From assembly GCA_005784505.1 (NCBI GenBank), contig VCAZ01000046.1, positions 2,236,001 through 2,300,000 of the forward strand: a stretch of 64,000 nt of DNA, written 5' to 3'. The notes beneath the pieces were generated by a model. It was not told the origin of the DNA. It searched no databases and was given only the letters and a program-made list of their open reading frames with translations. Of this stretch, positions 55,101 to 58,952 are shown one piece after another; the first letter of the stretch is position 1; each line of letters starts with the position of its first letter. The translations under genes and the position numbers were made by a program. This stretch comes from Bagarius yarrelli. Lineage: Eukaryota; Chordata; Actinopteri; Siluriformes; Sisoridae.

Positions 55101-57297
55101 GAGGCTTACCTAAGAACAAACCGAATGTAGCAACTCAAAGTGGAGAAATTAAGTGCTCTCTGATGGAGTATTCAAAAAAATCTGTGCTGAACTATTCTGA
55201 TATTGTTAAAAGGCATTTAATGGCAAAGTTAAGCTGAAATAAATAGCCTAGTTTTGTTTACTAAGAATATGTATTCAGTTTGATTGTTGTATAGTTAAGT
55301 TCCAATAACTTTGGGTTGTTTTGTCCTCTATAAACTACTATGTCATGTTACCCAGTTTCTCAGAAAAAAAGATAACAAAAGTACCAAGTACAAGTATTGA
55401 TATTTTTCCCTGGTACTCAACAATACCGATCCTGATACCGGTATGATTTTGGAATGTAGGATTATTTGTTATTTGATATTTTCTCTCATCTTGCAAGGGT
55501 TTGCTGCAGTGTTGTTTGTCGAGTTACTGCTAGCGGCACATTCTCCATGCTCACTTTTGTGTTTTAATTTCTAATGTTTTATCAGATTACTCTATTGGGA
55601 CCTATACCAATACCAGTATCCCTAGTATGTGTCTTTGAAAAAGTCAGAGAATCTGTACTGTTTTTTTTATTTTCATGATGATGTAACTGGTTGCCTTGAT
55701 CATTTAATCTTAACAAAAAGCATCCAAAATATACAGCGTTCAGGACATATTTTCCCTTATACATTAACCTTTTTAATTCTCTAATACACCACACTCTATT
55801 TCACCCACTGCCAAAAATAAGAAGCATTGTTCTTTAAGGGTTGTAGCTAAAAGAAATTAATTAGTAGTGAATATTTGTATGAAAAAAACATAGGGTTGTT
55901 CAATGTTGCGATATAATAATTGTGTAGCACTAGCACTTTAAAGATAGTAATGTCTTAACAGACATAAAATATACCAGACCAGAAAAAAGTAGGTCATACA
56001 CTTACTTACTGTGCTGTGAAATATTTAATGTTCTTTGATTAAGTGTGTACTGAAGAGGCATAATGCTTTCTAGTAAACAGACTGGTCATCCATTTTGAAG
56101 GAGAGCCTGCGAAAATCTTGATGGCCAACACTGACGATTAAATAACAACTGTGCTATCTTTAAAGCCAAAGTGTAACCCTGCTTGGATGATCTTCCTACA
56201 CATGCAGCAAAGGTCTTAACAAAGAGCCCTAAAGTAAAATTGGGTACAAGAGCTAAAGCTTAGCAAATTAACTCTAAAGAGACAGATAGCACGAAACACA
56301 GACAAATGTGGTATGGTAACATATAGATGACTGCACAGTAGAAAAGGTTTATTTATGGAAATGATACAGATTAGAAACACAACACGGTGAAGAAAAAGTG
56401 ACACATTAAGCATGTGTTAATGCAAATGCTTTTTATTAGGGAAGGTTTGAGGAGATCCACACAACACTGCAAATGGGTTGATAGATAGTTGGTGGTCACA
56501 GGGTAATAGTTTATGAATGAAGTGACACAAAGACAGATGAGTATGATGTAAGAGCACAAAGTCACAAAAACATAAACAGCTTGAATAACAAAAAAACTCA
56601 AACTAAATAAAACACATGCTATTAATTCAACTAATACAGCTATAGGTCCAGTGAGACTGATGTAATGCAGCATCAAGACCTATAGCCACAGAAGCTATAG
56701 ATGAGAGTACAGAAGCATTATTGTGACTGTTATATTTCCTTTATGCTGGTGTAAACACTTGGTGTTAAATTTAGTTTAGTTTCTAATTATACATTTAGTT
56801 TCATTGCACTCTTATCCAGAAAGACATACATTTATTTCAAGCAAATTTAGCAGATGAGGTTTAAGGGCCTTGTTCAGGGGTCTCGCTGACAACTTGCTGA
56901 AGCTGGGAATTGAACCCATGACCTTCCGATCAGCAGTCCAACATCTTAAACACTAAGCTACCACTTTCCACAGTACTGTCCCACACACTCATAGAACCGT
57001 GTACCATAGCAGCCTAGTGAAAGTGGCCATTTATTTATCACTCAAATAGAGTCTCTGTCTGTCTGTCTGTCTGTCTGTCTGTGCTTTAATAAAAGATTGT
57101 ATGGCAGCTTGAAGCTCCATCCTTCCCTCCCTCCTTTCTGATTTTTTTACCCAATAACCTATAGGGTGCATGGCCACCCGCACTGAGCCTCATACTCACC
57201 ACATATGCTTTCTCGGCGGCAGACTACGATCTCGGTTGATGGCTGTCACACCTAAGGCCAGCTGCATAACAGTAATGTATTTCTGATAGTTCACCAT
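2555..57297 (-). CDS. tjp1: tjp1 (ZO-1, tight junction protein 1), whole gene, about 31 coding exons
   Basis: ZO-1 is a cytoplasmic MAGUK scaffold at tight junctions that links claudins, occludin and JAMs to actin. In order, the exons encode PDZ1 (GFGF loop), PDZ2, an SR/acidic linker, PDZ3, SH3, a GuK-like domain, an acidic linker, the alpha cassette, a proline/tyrosine-rich actin-binding region, and a C-terminal ZU5 domain ending VSVLIDHF. Almost all junctions are GT-AG with matching phase. Numbered from MEET in exon 2, the protein is about 1739 residues; the distal 5' exons make it about 1842. Frame breaks of 1-2 bases occur in exons 1, 11, 18, 19 and at the 24/25 junction. I recognise tjp1 rather than tjp2 or tjp3 from the ZU5 domain and near-identity to human ZO-1 as remembered. 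Whether it is a tjp1a or tjp1b paralogue cannot be told. Confidence 0.95.
2650..4355 (-). other. tjp1 intron 27
   Basis: 1.7 kb, AT-rich, with short T and A runs (about 3495-3508 and 3703-3718). No exon or recognisable repeat family seen. Confidence 0.6.
4356..4499 (-). CDS. tjp1: tjp1 exon 27, ZU5 core
   Basis: Acceptor tatgcag, 144 nt, donor GTACGC. Encodes GETLLSPLVMCGPHG through WSFALKSSDSSSG, about residues 1661-1708. Phases agree on both sides. No lesion seen. Confidence 0.95.
4582..4799 (-). CDS. tjp1: tjp1 exon 26, start of ZU5
   Basis: 218 nt between tttttcag and the donor GTTTGT. Opens with an acidic run of six aspartates and a glutamate, then GHTVVATARGVF and IIIPQGAIPESVEQEIYF. 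The acidic run precedes ZU5 in human ZO-1 too. Intact, about residues 1589-1660. Confidence 0.95.
4886..5314 (-). CDS. tjp1: tjp1 exon 25, disordered C-terminal linker, frame-broken
   Basis: 429 nt. The 3' two thirds are open and strongly ZO-1-like (YNRYAPKPYTS, RPFERKFESPKFNHNLLP, AIPV). The 5' end is read in another frame (NSLPDPHNSPKSKPDLS), so one base is missing near 5257-5264. The junction with exon 24 is also out of phase for that first frame. This segment is a disordered proline-rich stretch before ZU5. Exon limits are supported by tcacag and AG|GTAAAA. Confidence 0.85.
5579..5707 (-). CDS. tjp1: tjp1 exon 24, disordered linker
   Basis: 129 nt from gctcag to donor GG|GTAAGA. Encodes AESGEKVSPVEKRFEPVPQ and a proline-rich tail. 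EKRFEPV matches the EKRYEPI motif of human ZO-1. It joins exon 23 in phase; its end does not match the apparent phase of exon 25, so an indel is suspected at the exon 24/25 boundary. It appears shorter than the matching human region. Confidence 0.8.
5935..6144 (-). CDS. tjp1: tjp1 exon 23, actin-binding region part
   Basis: 210 nt, intact. Encodes APEPQKAQ, NHYDPDEDEEYYRKQLSYFD and RRSFDNK, almost the same as human ZO-1. About residues 1332-1401, in the region mapped as actin-binding. Phase agrees with exon 22. Confidence 0.95.
6258..6349 (-). CDS. tjp1: tjp1 exon 22
   Basis: 92 nt between gatgtag and AG|GTAACC. Encodes a proline-rich peptide (PTDFPKPVTAPGPVPKANSL) with weak similarity to human. 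Accepted because phase (0 in, 2 out) joins exons 21 and 23 exactly. Confidence 0.85.
6496..7410 (-). CDS. tjp1: tjp1 exon 21, long proline/tyrosine-rich exon
   Basis: 915 nt, 305 codons, fully open. Begins MYKKDLYSVDEPVRVNH, continues through many YD, YE, PPY and PPP clusters, and ends AMKPQSVLNRVKMFENKRS then DVPGIR. The ending is a well conserved ZO-1 motif; the middle diverges as expected of a disordered, actin-associated region. Two tandem AGs (ccagcag) lie at the acceptor, so one extra glutamine may be included. Antisense open frames of up to 179 codons here are shadows caused by proline codon bias. Confidence 0.95.
7414..8415 (-). other. tjp1 intron 20
   Basis: About 1 kb of AT-rich sequence between the alpha exon and exon 21. 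No repeat family recognised. Confidence 0.55.
8416..8646 (-). CDS. tjp1: tjp1 exon 20, alpha-domain cassette
   Basis: 231 nt, exactly 77 codons, phase 0 at both ends (ctacag before; AAG|GTACCA after). Composition is Ala/Pro/Glu-rich: QAEAAVALPSFPPAV to APSPHPK. Its position and start match the human 80-residue alpha domain (KAEASSP to DPTK), the known alternatively spliced segment that gives alpha+ and alpha- ZO-1. Skipping keeps the frame. Sequence similarity is low apart from the ends, so identity rests mainly on position, phase and length. Confidence 0.85.
8647..9360 (-). other. tjp1 intron 19
   Basis: 0.7 kb of AT-rich intron. No repeat or exon recognised. Confidence 0.5.
9361..9699 (-). 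CDS. tjp1: tjp1 exon 19, acidic linker after GuK, several frame breaks
   Basis: 339 nt between tttccag and AGAG|GTAAAA. Starts ADGAPEDDLDIHDDRLSYL and SAPGSEYSMY, the acidic linker that follows GuK in ZO-1. After DSR-H the frame is lost, and conserved pieces (SDYEDTD, YTDQEMDE, EPAITRS, the final SAGLSQAPQ) appear in changing frames. Each change fits loss of one or two bases, near 9592, 9570, 9531, 9515, 9486, 9477 and 9364. It is the most damaged exon of the gene. Confidence 0.85.
10016..10113 (-). CDS. tjp1: tjp1 exon 18, end of GuK-like domain, frame-broken
   Basis: 98 nt between aattag and AAG|GTATGC. Conserved pieces INLNNMNDGW, then TLKE-like ETIQQQQNQLVWVSEGK in another frame. The segment for WYGAL lacks two bases and the first codons lack one. 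The net loss of three leaves the exon length a plausible multiple, but the frame is broken inside. About residues 770-803. Confidence 0.85.
10252..10462 (-). CDS. tjp1: tjp1 exon 17, GuK-like domain core
   Basis: 211 nt, open: DKHAVLDITPNAVDRLNYAQ, WYPIVEFLNPDSKQGV, SRKSARKLYERA and LRKNNHHLFT. The ZO-1 GuK domain is known to be catalytically inactive and binds occludin. Acceptor tggtag and donor ACCA|GTATGT. Intact; about residues 700-769. Confidence 0.95.
10582..10664 (-). CDS. tjp1: tjp1 exon 16, GuK-like domain
   Basis: 83 nt, encodes SEPRDAGTDQRSSGIIRL and HTIKQIIDR. Almost identical to human. Both phases fit. Confidence 0.95.
10835..10930 (-). CDS. tjp1: tjp1 exon 15, start of GuK-like domain
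   Basis: 96 nt, encodes GFLRPVVVFGPIADVAREKL then SREEPDVFELA. The FGPIADVA loop replaces the P-loop of active guanylate kinases, in agreement with the inactive ZO GuK fold. Phases fit. Confidence 0.95.
11094..11278 (-). CDS. tjp1: tjp1 exon 14, SH3-GuK hinge (U5/U6 region)
   Basis: 185 nt, intact. AEQLSSVQYTLLKTAGGDRA, DFWRFRGLRSSKRNLRKSRE, DLSAQPVQTKFPAYERVVL. Basic hinge between SH3 and GuK, near invariant across vertebrates in my memory. Phase fits exons 13 and 15. Confidence 0.95.
11390..11609 (-). CDS. tjp1: tjp1 exon 13, SH3 domain
   Basis: 220 nt, intact. YRRIVESDVGDSFYIRTHFE, KESPYGLSFNKGEVFRVVD, LYNGKLGSWLAIRIGKN, EVERGIIPNKN. The ALYDY-like motif is replaced by HFEYEKE as in ZO proteins. 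About residues 505-577. Confidence 0.97.
11732..11840 (-). CDS. tjp1: tjp1 exon 12, end of PDZ3
   Basis: 109 nt, VNNVDFANIIREEAVLFLLD then LPKGDDVTILAQKKKD. Nine adenines code for KKK and the run length keeps frame. Both phases fit. Confidence 0.95.
12293..12442 (-). CDS. tjp1: tjp1 exon 11, PDZ3 core, one base short
   Basis: 150 nt where phase requires 151. PSMKLVKFKKGESVGLRLAG, GNDVGIFVVGVLEDSP, then a break, then KEGLEEGDQILR in the next frame. The missing base lies in the codons for the two residues after SP (near 12333-12340). As written it hits a stop three codons later. GLRLAGG is the PDZ carboxylate-binding loop. Confidence 0.9.
12588..12693 (-). CDS. tjp1: tjp1 exon 10, linker before PDZ3
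   Basis: 106 nt, EPKPVYAQPGQPDVDLPVSP and a tail ending SHDDSILR, as in human. The donor is CG|GTACTT, next to a long T tract on the minus strand (12562-12583 on the plus strand is A-rich). Phases fit. Confidence 0.92.
12915..13042 (-). CDS. tjp1: tjp1 exon 9, linker between PDZ2 and PDZ3
   Basis: 128 nt. HRSRDEDRISKPLPLPAKMV then EETHKALEQTGTREEKQLPP. Human has RSRDEERISKPG in the same place. Chosen over the other frame because phase matches exon 8 (AG|C) and exon 10 (G|AA). Confidence 0.88.
13043..15267 (-). other. tjp1 intron 8
   Basis: 2.2 kb. Contains a GA microsatellite (13351-13389), a degraded SINE (about 13915-14010), A runs near 13677 and 13731, and the (GA) tract at 15222-15260 right beside the exon 8 donor. 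No further exon seen. Confidence 0.6.
13915..14010 (+). mobile_element. tRNA-derived SINE, degraded copy
   Basis: Contains gcgtagttcagtgattaagg and gggccccgagcaggacc..cttaaccctcagctg, matching the SINE body seen better at 21128-21275. Confidence 0.6.
15268..15412 (-). CDS. tjp1: tjp1 exon 8, SR-rich linker after PDZ2
   Basis: 145 nt, VSDIHSVASDHSNRSHD, KKKSSRSRSPDRRSEPSDHS and RHSPPQISNG. Arg/Ser-rich region with likely phosphosites, nearly as in human. The acceptor (tacaag) follows a run of about 21 T on the minus strand. Confidence 0.94.
15561..15729 (-). CDS. tjp1: tjp1 exon 7, end of PDZ2
   Basis: 169 nt, INGTVTENLSLIDAKKLIE, RSKGKLKMVVQRDERATLLN, IPDLDDSIPSANASDRD. PDZ2 mediates ZO-1/ZO-2 dimerisation and connexin binding by domain swapping. 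Phases fit. Confidence 0.95.
15730..16539 (-). other. tjp1 intron 6
   Basis: 0.8 kb, AT-rich, with a short AAT run at about 16147-16166. Nothing else seen. Confidence 0.5.
16540..16643 (-). CDS. tjp1: tjp1 exon 6, PDZ2 core
   Basis: 104 nt, YGLRLASHIFVKDISPESLA then ARDGNIQEGDVVLK. YGLRL is the carboxylate-binding loop of PDZ2. Acceptor ataagcag, donor AAG|GTAAGG. Intact. Confidence 0.96.
16856..17180 (-). CDS. tjp1: tjp1 exon 5, PDZ1 end and basic/acidic linker
   Basis: 325 nt, intact. TIRRKRKVQVQ completes PDZ1; then acidic EHDEDDDSYEDEIYEVRSG, a glycine run, Arg/Ser repeats (RDRERSASRDRSLSPRSERH) and VTLVKSRKNE entering PDZ2. Matches human order. Phase 0 in, 1 out. Confidence 0.95.
17356..17458 (-). 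CDS. tjp1: tjp1 exon 4, PDZ1
   Basis: 103 nt. ENDRVVMVNSVSMDNVEHAY then AVQQLRKSGKNAKI. PDZ1 binds claudin C-termini. Acceptor ctcacag, donor ATA|GTAAGT. Intact. Confidence 0.97.
17459..19449 (-). other. tjp1 intron 3
   Basis: 2 kb, AT-rich. No exon or clear repeat family seen. Confidence 0.5.
19450..19574 (-). CDS. tjp1: tjp1 exon 3, PDZ1 with GFGF loop
   Basis: 125 nt, APGFGFGIAISGGRDNPHF, QSGETSIVISDVLKGGPAEG. GFGF is the carboxylate-binding loop. Acceptor ttctgcag, donor CA|GTAAGA. Phase joins exons 2 and 4. Confidence 0.97.
19756..19932 (-). mobile_element. tRNA-derived SINE, near full-length
   Basis: Read on the minus strand it ends with the typical tail (agtcgctctggataaggacg-like, then tttacatttaca). 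The head is the gtggtagcgcagtgcttaagg part, a tRNA-like A box region. Confidence 0.8.
21128..21275 (+). mobile_element. tRNA-derived SINE
   Basis: ggtggtagctgatggtggt at the head, gattgtgggtttcattccc as a B-box-like block, then accaccaagttaccactgctgggcccc, and agcaaggccc..ttgtataag..taaaatgtaagtc. Same family as the other copies. Confidence 0.85.
21450..21506 (-). CDS. tjp1: tjp1 exon 2, shared exon with the MEET start
   Basis: 57 nt: SAA then MEETVIWEQHTVTLHR. Acceptor caatgcag, donor AGG|GTGAGT. The internal ATG (21497-21495) can begin translation when the upstream exon lacks an open start. Phase 0 at the acceptor accepts both the distal exon C and an MSAR-type exon 1. Confidence 0.96.
24711..24918. 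repeat. 31-bp minisatellite in a 62-bp higher-order pattern
   Basis: About six to seven units of 31 bp. Two types alternate, one ending CCAATCCGGC and one ending CCAATCAGCC. Each has (C)CCTRGGCGGTAACC and ACCAATC. It is GC-rich against AT-rich surroundings. Confidence 0.9.
26182..26333. mobile_element. MITE-like element with long imperfect terminal inverted repeats
   Basis: The left end (ctacccctaccctaccc ... TGATTACATGATTC..GGTGTGTT) is matched by the reverse complement of the right end (GCCCCTACCCTCCC ... TGATTACCTGGTT..GGTGTGTT) over about 45 bp. The whole is about 150 bp with no coding capacity. Family not assigned. Confidence 0.65.
27071..27102. repeat. (CA)n microsatellite
   Basis: Uninterrupted CA dinucleotides of about 16 repeats. 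Confidence 0.9.
27583..27650 (-). mobile_element. SINE tail fragment
   Basis: Only the 3' part remains: atccaaagcgacttatattatttatacaattgagcaatt, the reverse complement of the SINE tail. Confidence 0.6.
30977..31000. repeat. poly(T) run
   Basis: 24 consecutive T, possibly the tail of a minus-strand retroposed sequence, though no body is recognised. Confidence 0.8.
31105..31330. mobile_element. hAT-like nonautonomous element (MITE)
   Basis: Begins agggctgaacgattaatt, then aatcgaaacgcaattgcgattt, and the right part carries inverted AATCGCAATATCGG and AATCGCAATAAAC. Fish genomes carry many short hAT-type elements with GGGCTG(C/A)ACGATTAAT ends; assignment is from that memory. The right terminus is degraded. 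Confidence 0.55.
31827..31912. repeat. 18-bp minisatellite
   Basis: About five copies of cattcacatatacttatg in direct tandem, the last running into a short TA run. No spacers. Confidence 0.92.
35125..35240 (+). mobile_element. SINE, strongly diverged
   Basis: gtgtcagactcatgactacagaaggctgtgagttcaaatacc followed by accaccaaggg resembles the SINE head and B box. Weak. Confidence 0.45.
35680..35805 (+). mobile_element. tRNA-derived SINE, 5' part
   Basis: agtggtagctcagtggtgaagatgttggactgctaattggaagattgtgggttcaagtc keeps clear A- and B-box-like blocks of an RNA polymerase III promoter; the tail decays after gcaaggcc. Confidence 0.8.
35995..36092 (+). mobile_element. Retroelement 3' tail with (TTGA)n
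   Basis: gtaaagcactttggttcaccctgtg..ggggaaaggctgtataaataaatgttggttgattgattgatt has the form of common fish LINE/SINE tails (AAGCGCTATATAAATAAATG) followed by simple repeats. Family not fixed. Confidence 0.5.
36170..36250 (+). mobile_element. SINE head fragment
   Basis: agtggtaactcagtggtcacggcactggactg matches the SINE head; the rest is truncated. Confidence 0.6.
36297..36467 (-). mobile_element. tRNA-derived SINE, near full-length, inverted
   Basis: Read on the minus strand: gtgaggttcaatggttaaggtgttggactgc, a B-box block (ggttcgattccc), then the gggc..ctgagcaaggcc block and the tail. It faces the fragment at 36170-36250. Confidence 0.8.
37381..37402 (-). CDS. tjp1: tjp1 proximal first exon, coding part (MSAR start), frame-broken as written
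   Basis: ATG TCT GCC AGG then CGC TCC TAA G, followed by donor GTAACG. Human ZO-1 begins MSARAAAAK in its first exon, so the start MSAR is matched. As written it stops after six residues and ends in the wrong phase for exon 2. Adding two G bases in the G-rich part would give MSARAAPK in phase. So either two bases are missing in the assembly, or this is a short upstream ORF and translation starts at MEET in exon 2. Confidence 0.65.
37403..37680 (-). promoter_or_regulatory. tjp1: CpG-rich proximal promoter and 5' UTR of tjp1
   Basis: Local rise in G+C and CpG (gcggagcggag, gagcggcgcccgctggcgcgacg) in an AT-rich intron, just upstream of the MSAR exon on the minus strand. No TATA box seen. Transcription start is inferred. 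Confidence 0.6.
41886..42015. repeat. AT-rich low-complexity tract (TATA/ATATA)n
   Basis: About 130 bp made almost only of A and T in short palindromic TATAT units. Confidence 0.9.
42985..43150 (+). pseudogene. Remnant of a non-LTR retrotransposon ORF C-terminus
   Basis: One frame gives RERHKQGHPRTTW, like the GRPRTTW motif at the end of LINE reverse transcriptase proteins. After a shift the next frame gives DLIEDLHTLGVSNVEAEAV then NRTSWR, like the DL..LG.....A..A.DR..WR ending of the same proteins. About 50 codons with one frameshift. Clade not assigned. Confidence 0.5.
45397..45476. repeat. 40-bp tandem duplication
   Basis: cttaactcaggattagttaagcttgagatttaaacata appears twice in direct tandem with a 40-bp period and near identity. 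Confidence 0.9.
47072..47305 (+). mobile_element. Two SINE copies in tandem
   Basis: First copy: ggtttgatccccagcaccact..gccactgttgggcccctga..tcactctggataaaagg. A second begins at about 47190 (ggggcagtggtggctca) and runs to gggtccctgagcaagaccctt. Same orientation, directly adjoining. Confidence 0.75.
47683..47738. repeat. (CT)n microsatellite
   Basis: Interrupted CT dinucleotide run. Confidence 0.85.
49157..49210. repeat. (GATA)n microsatellite
   Basis: About 13 GATA units. Open frames reading IYLSIYLS on the minus strand are artefacts of it. Confidence 0.92.
51414..51573 (-). CDS. tjp1: tjp1 distal exon C (long isoform)
   Basis: 160 nt from tacctag to AAC|GTGAGT. Encodes YYPRIHALIPTPETISLVG, DSDSSVQGKPSLRRIKG and RIHRSKSLDSIDLLDSN. 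RRIKGR and RSKSLDSID are basic, serine-rich and look like kinase/14-3-3-type targets. Completes a GTA codon with exon B and joins exon 2 in phase 0. Perfect phase on both sides supports it. Confidence 0.88.
51692..51733 (-). CDS. tjp1: tjp1 distal exon B (long isoform), 42-nt small exon
   Basis: Acceptor aaatcccag, 42 nt, donor GT|GTAAGT. Encodes IFPKHEKDKYGPA, completing Trp with exon A (TG|G) and Val with exon C (GT|A). Without it exon A spliced to exon C would give TGA, so it appears required. Confidence 0.85.
52137..52194. repeat. (CA)n microsatellite
   Basis: Long CA run with two interruptions. Confidence 0.9.
54720..54860 (+). repeat. Fish interspersed repeat (gcgacggtggcaaggaaaaactccct type)
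   Basis: aattcaattcaattttacaatgg..acaaagcagttttacacaatcgaag..ggggcgacggtggcaaggaaaaactccct is a block I know as common in fish genomes. Limits are approximate and class unknown. Confidence 0.55.
56795..56973 (-). mobile_element. tRNA-derived SINE, near full-length
   Basis: Minus strand reading: gtggtagcttagtgtttaagatgttggactgctgatcggaaggtcatgggttcaattccc, then ctgaacaaggccctta and tail. A- and B-box blocks are the best preserved of the copies. Confidence 0.85.
57051..57082. repeat. (GTCT)n microsatellite
   Basis: About seven GTCT units, 120 bp downstream of exon A on the minus strand. Confidence 0.9.
57200..57297 (-). CDS. tjp1: tjp1 distal first coding exon A (long isoform start)
   Basis: ATG at 57297-57295, 32 codons plus TG, then donor GTGAGT. 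Encodes MVNYQKYITVMQLALGVTAI and NRDRSLPPRKHM. I recall a similar MKYQKYITVMQMALGATAI start in long predicted human TJP1 isoforms. The phase closes through exons B and C onto exon 2, so the long form adds 103 residues ahead of MEET. Start chosen as the first ATG in a GC-rich first-exon setting. Confidence 0.88.
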
Positions 57298-57750
57298 GGT
57301 ATTGCTCGCTGCTTTGCAAAATAAAATAAAAAAAAATTCCGAACCAAAAACAAAAGCACAGGTACCGCTAGATCTGCGCTCTTCTTCCTATTCTCTGGCG
57401 TCCGCTCCTGGCGCGTCTTTCTCGTTCAGCATCATCATCTTCATCATCATCATTATAATCACCACCATCATCACAACGCCATTTCGAGCGCGACTAAACT
57501 GACAGCACAAACACTGCCCGAGAAGGAGGCGAGCGAGAGGAGCCATCAGACTCTCCACCAAATCTCCTCTCTCTCACACCGCCGTTCCGCTGCACACACA
57601 CACACATACACACACTCTCTCTCGCTCAACGTTAGCCCGGAAATGCACATTCTGCCCCCCTCCCCCCTTCTCCCGCCAAGCGCGCCACTCAGCTTCATGC
57701 GCTCTGCCTCACACACGAGCCTGCTTTTTTCCGCAGCGTCCAAGTGTCCG
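57298..57750 (-). promoter_or_regulatory. tjp1: Distal tjp1 promoter / 5' UTR, CpG-rich
   Basis: CpG-rich stretch upstream of exon A (gcgtccgctcctggcgcgtc, gcgagcgagagg, caccgccgttccgctg, cgccaagcgcgcc) with ATC/ATT trinucleotide tracts. Followed upstream by a (GT)n tract at 57773-57802. Start site not defined. Confidence 0.6.
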
Positions 57751-57765
57751 TCCACAAACCACAAC

Positions 57766-57802
<37 letters not shown>

Positions 57803-58823
57803 GCGGCAGGTTGTAAGGAAAGGGAAAAAACCTAATGAACACAAACAGCAGTACCTTGAGAGTAAAGCGTGTGTGTGTCTTGCTTGGATCTTTAACATGG
57901 CTGCATTAAAGCTTAAAGGAATATTCCTATTTTTCCTGCAGCCTATATTAAAGTAAGTATCTGACCGCCACTGTAAATTGGAAAAAGCTCGAAATTTAAA
58001 AGAAAACGTTAAATGTAGGTTGGAAAAGTCGATACAAGTGGAAAATAACGGTAGCACTAAGGCTTTATTATTACAGGAGACATTTTACTGAGATGATTTG
58101 AACTCATGAAGGAAAAAGGTCACCTTAAAAAACAGTCACTGCTAAATCTGTGAGTGCATTTTAGATGGTGACCATTACTCACCCCTCATCTGATGATGAA
58201 ACATATCTAACATGACTGTAACTCACGTCTCTTTCAGGATGACATTGTCACCACTCATAGTAATCATATAATAATAAAATGAAAGGCTTTATAAAGATGA
58301 AAATGATGTACACCGCATGCTATGAGCTTCACTTTCACCACACTTCTAATTGAACACCGATATAGAGATTCTCCAGTGGCCAGTGGGTCCAACAAAGAGT
58401 TTTTTTAATCATTGAAATCGGCGCGAAGCTGTATCCTGAATACTTCCCTAAACTGAATTAAAGTAAAACAAGGTGCTTAATAGTGATCAGATGCTTTATG
58501 TTTTGCGTCCTATTTATGTTCGGTGAGCCATCTGTCTCTATGTCTCTACACAGGAATGTTTTTTATTCCAAATTTTGACTATATAACAACTGTATTGTAG
58601 TTATATAATCAAAATAAATGTTGTCTACATTTAATATTTGTAGGACTGTAATGAAATCTGTGGTTCTTCCATAATACAAAATTCTAATTCAATTTCTAAT
58701 GCCATCTTTAAAGAAAATGATTATATCAATTTCATAATTTACAAAAAATACAGAACTGTTAATGCCCCAAACTGTTATTAGATATGAAGAAAAGGCCACA
58801 TGGGTGGATAATTTAATGTTTTT

Positions 58824-58952
58824 CTTTGATGGACTGGCGACCTGTCCAGGGTGTACCCTTTCTGCCTTTCACCCTTTCAGAGACAGCTGGGATAGGCTCC
58901 AGACCCGAATTAGGGAATAAGCGGGTATAGAAAATAAATGAATGGATGAAAA
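58824..58952 (+). mobile_element. L2-type LINE 3' tail
   Basis: ggactggcgacctgtccagggtgtaccc..gctgggataggctccagacc..aataagcgggtatagaaaataaatgaatggatga is the 3' end shared by fish L2 (Maui-like) LINEs and SINEs that borrow it. 5' truncated. Confidence 0.8.

Larger units (their letters stand above)
51734..57199 (-). other. Intron between distal exons A and B
   Basis: 5.5 kb. Holds a (CA)n tract (52137-52194), a fish-type interspersed repeat (about 54720-54860), a (TA)n run (54913-54937), a SINE (56795-56973) and a (GTCT)n run (57051-57082). No exon seen. Confidence 0.55.

Noticed and set aside
55380..55640. Repeated taccgatcctgatacc / ataccaataccagtatccc motifs, possibly a degraded hAT-like element
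   Set aside because: The motif pattern resembles fish repeats, but I could not define ends or inverted repeats.
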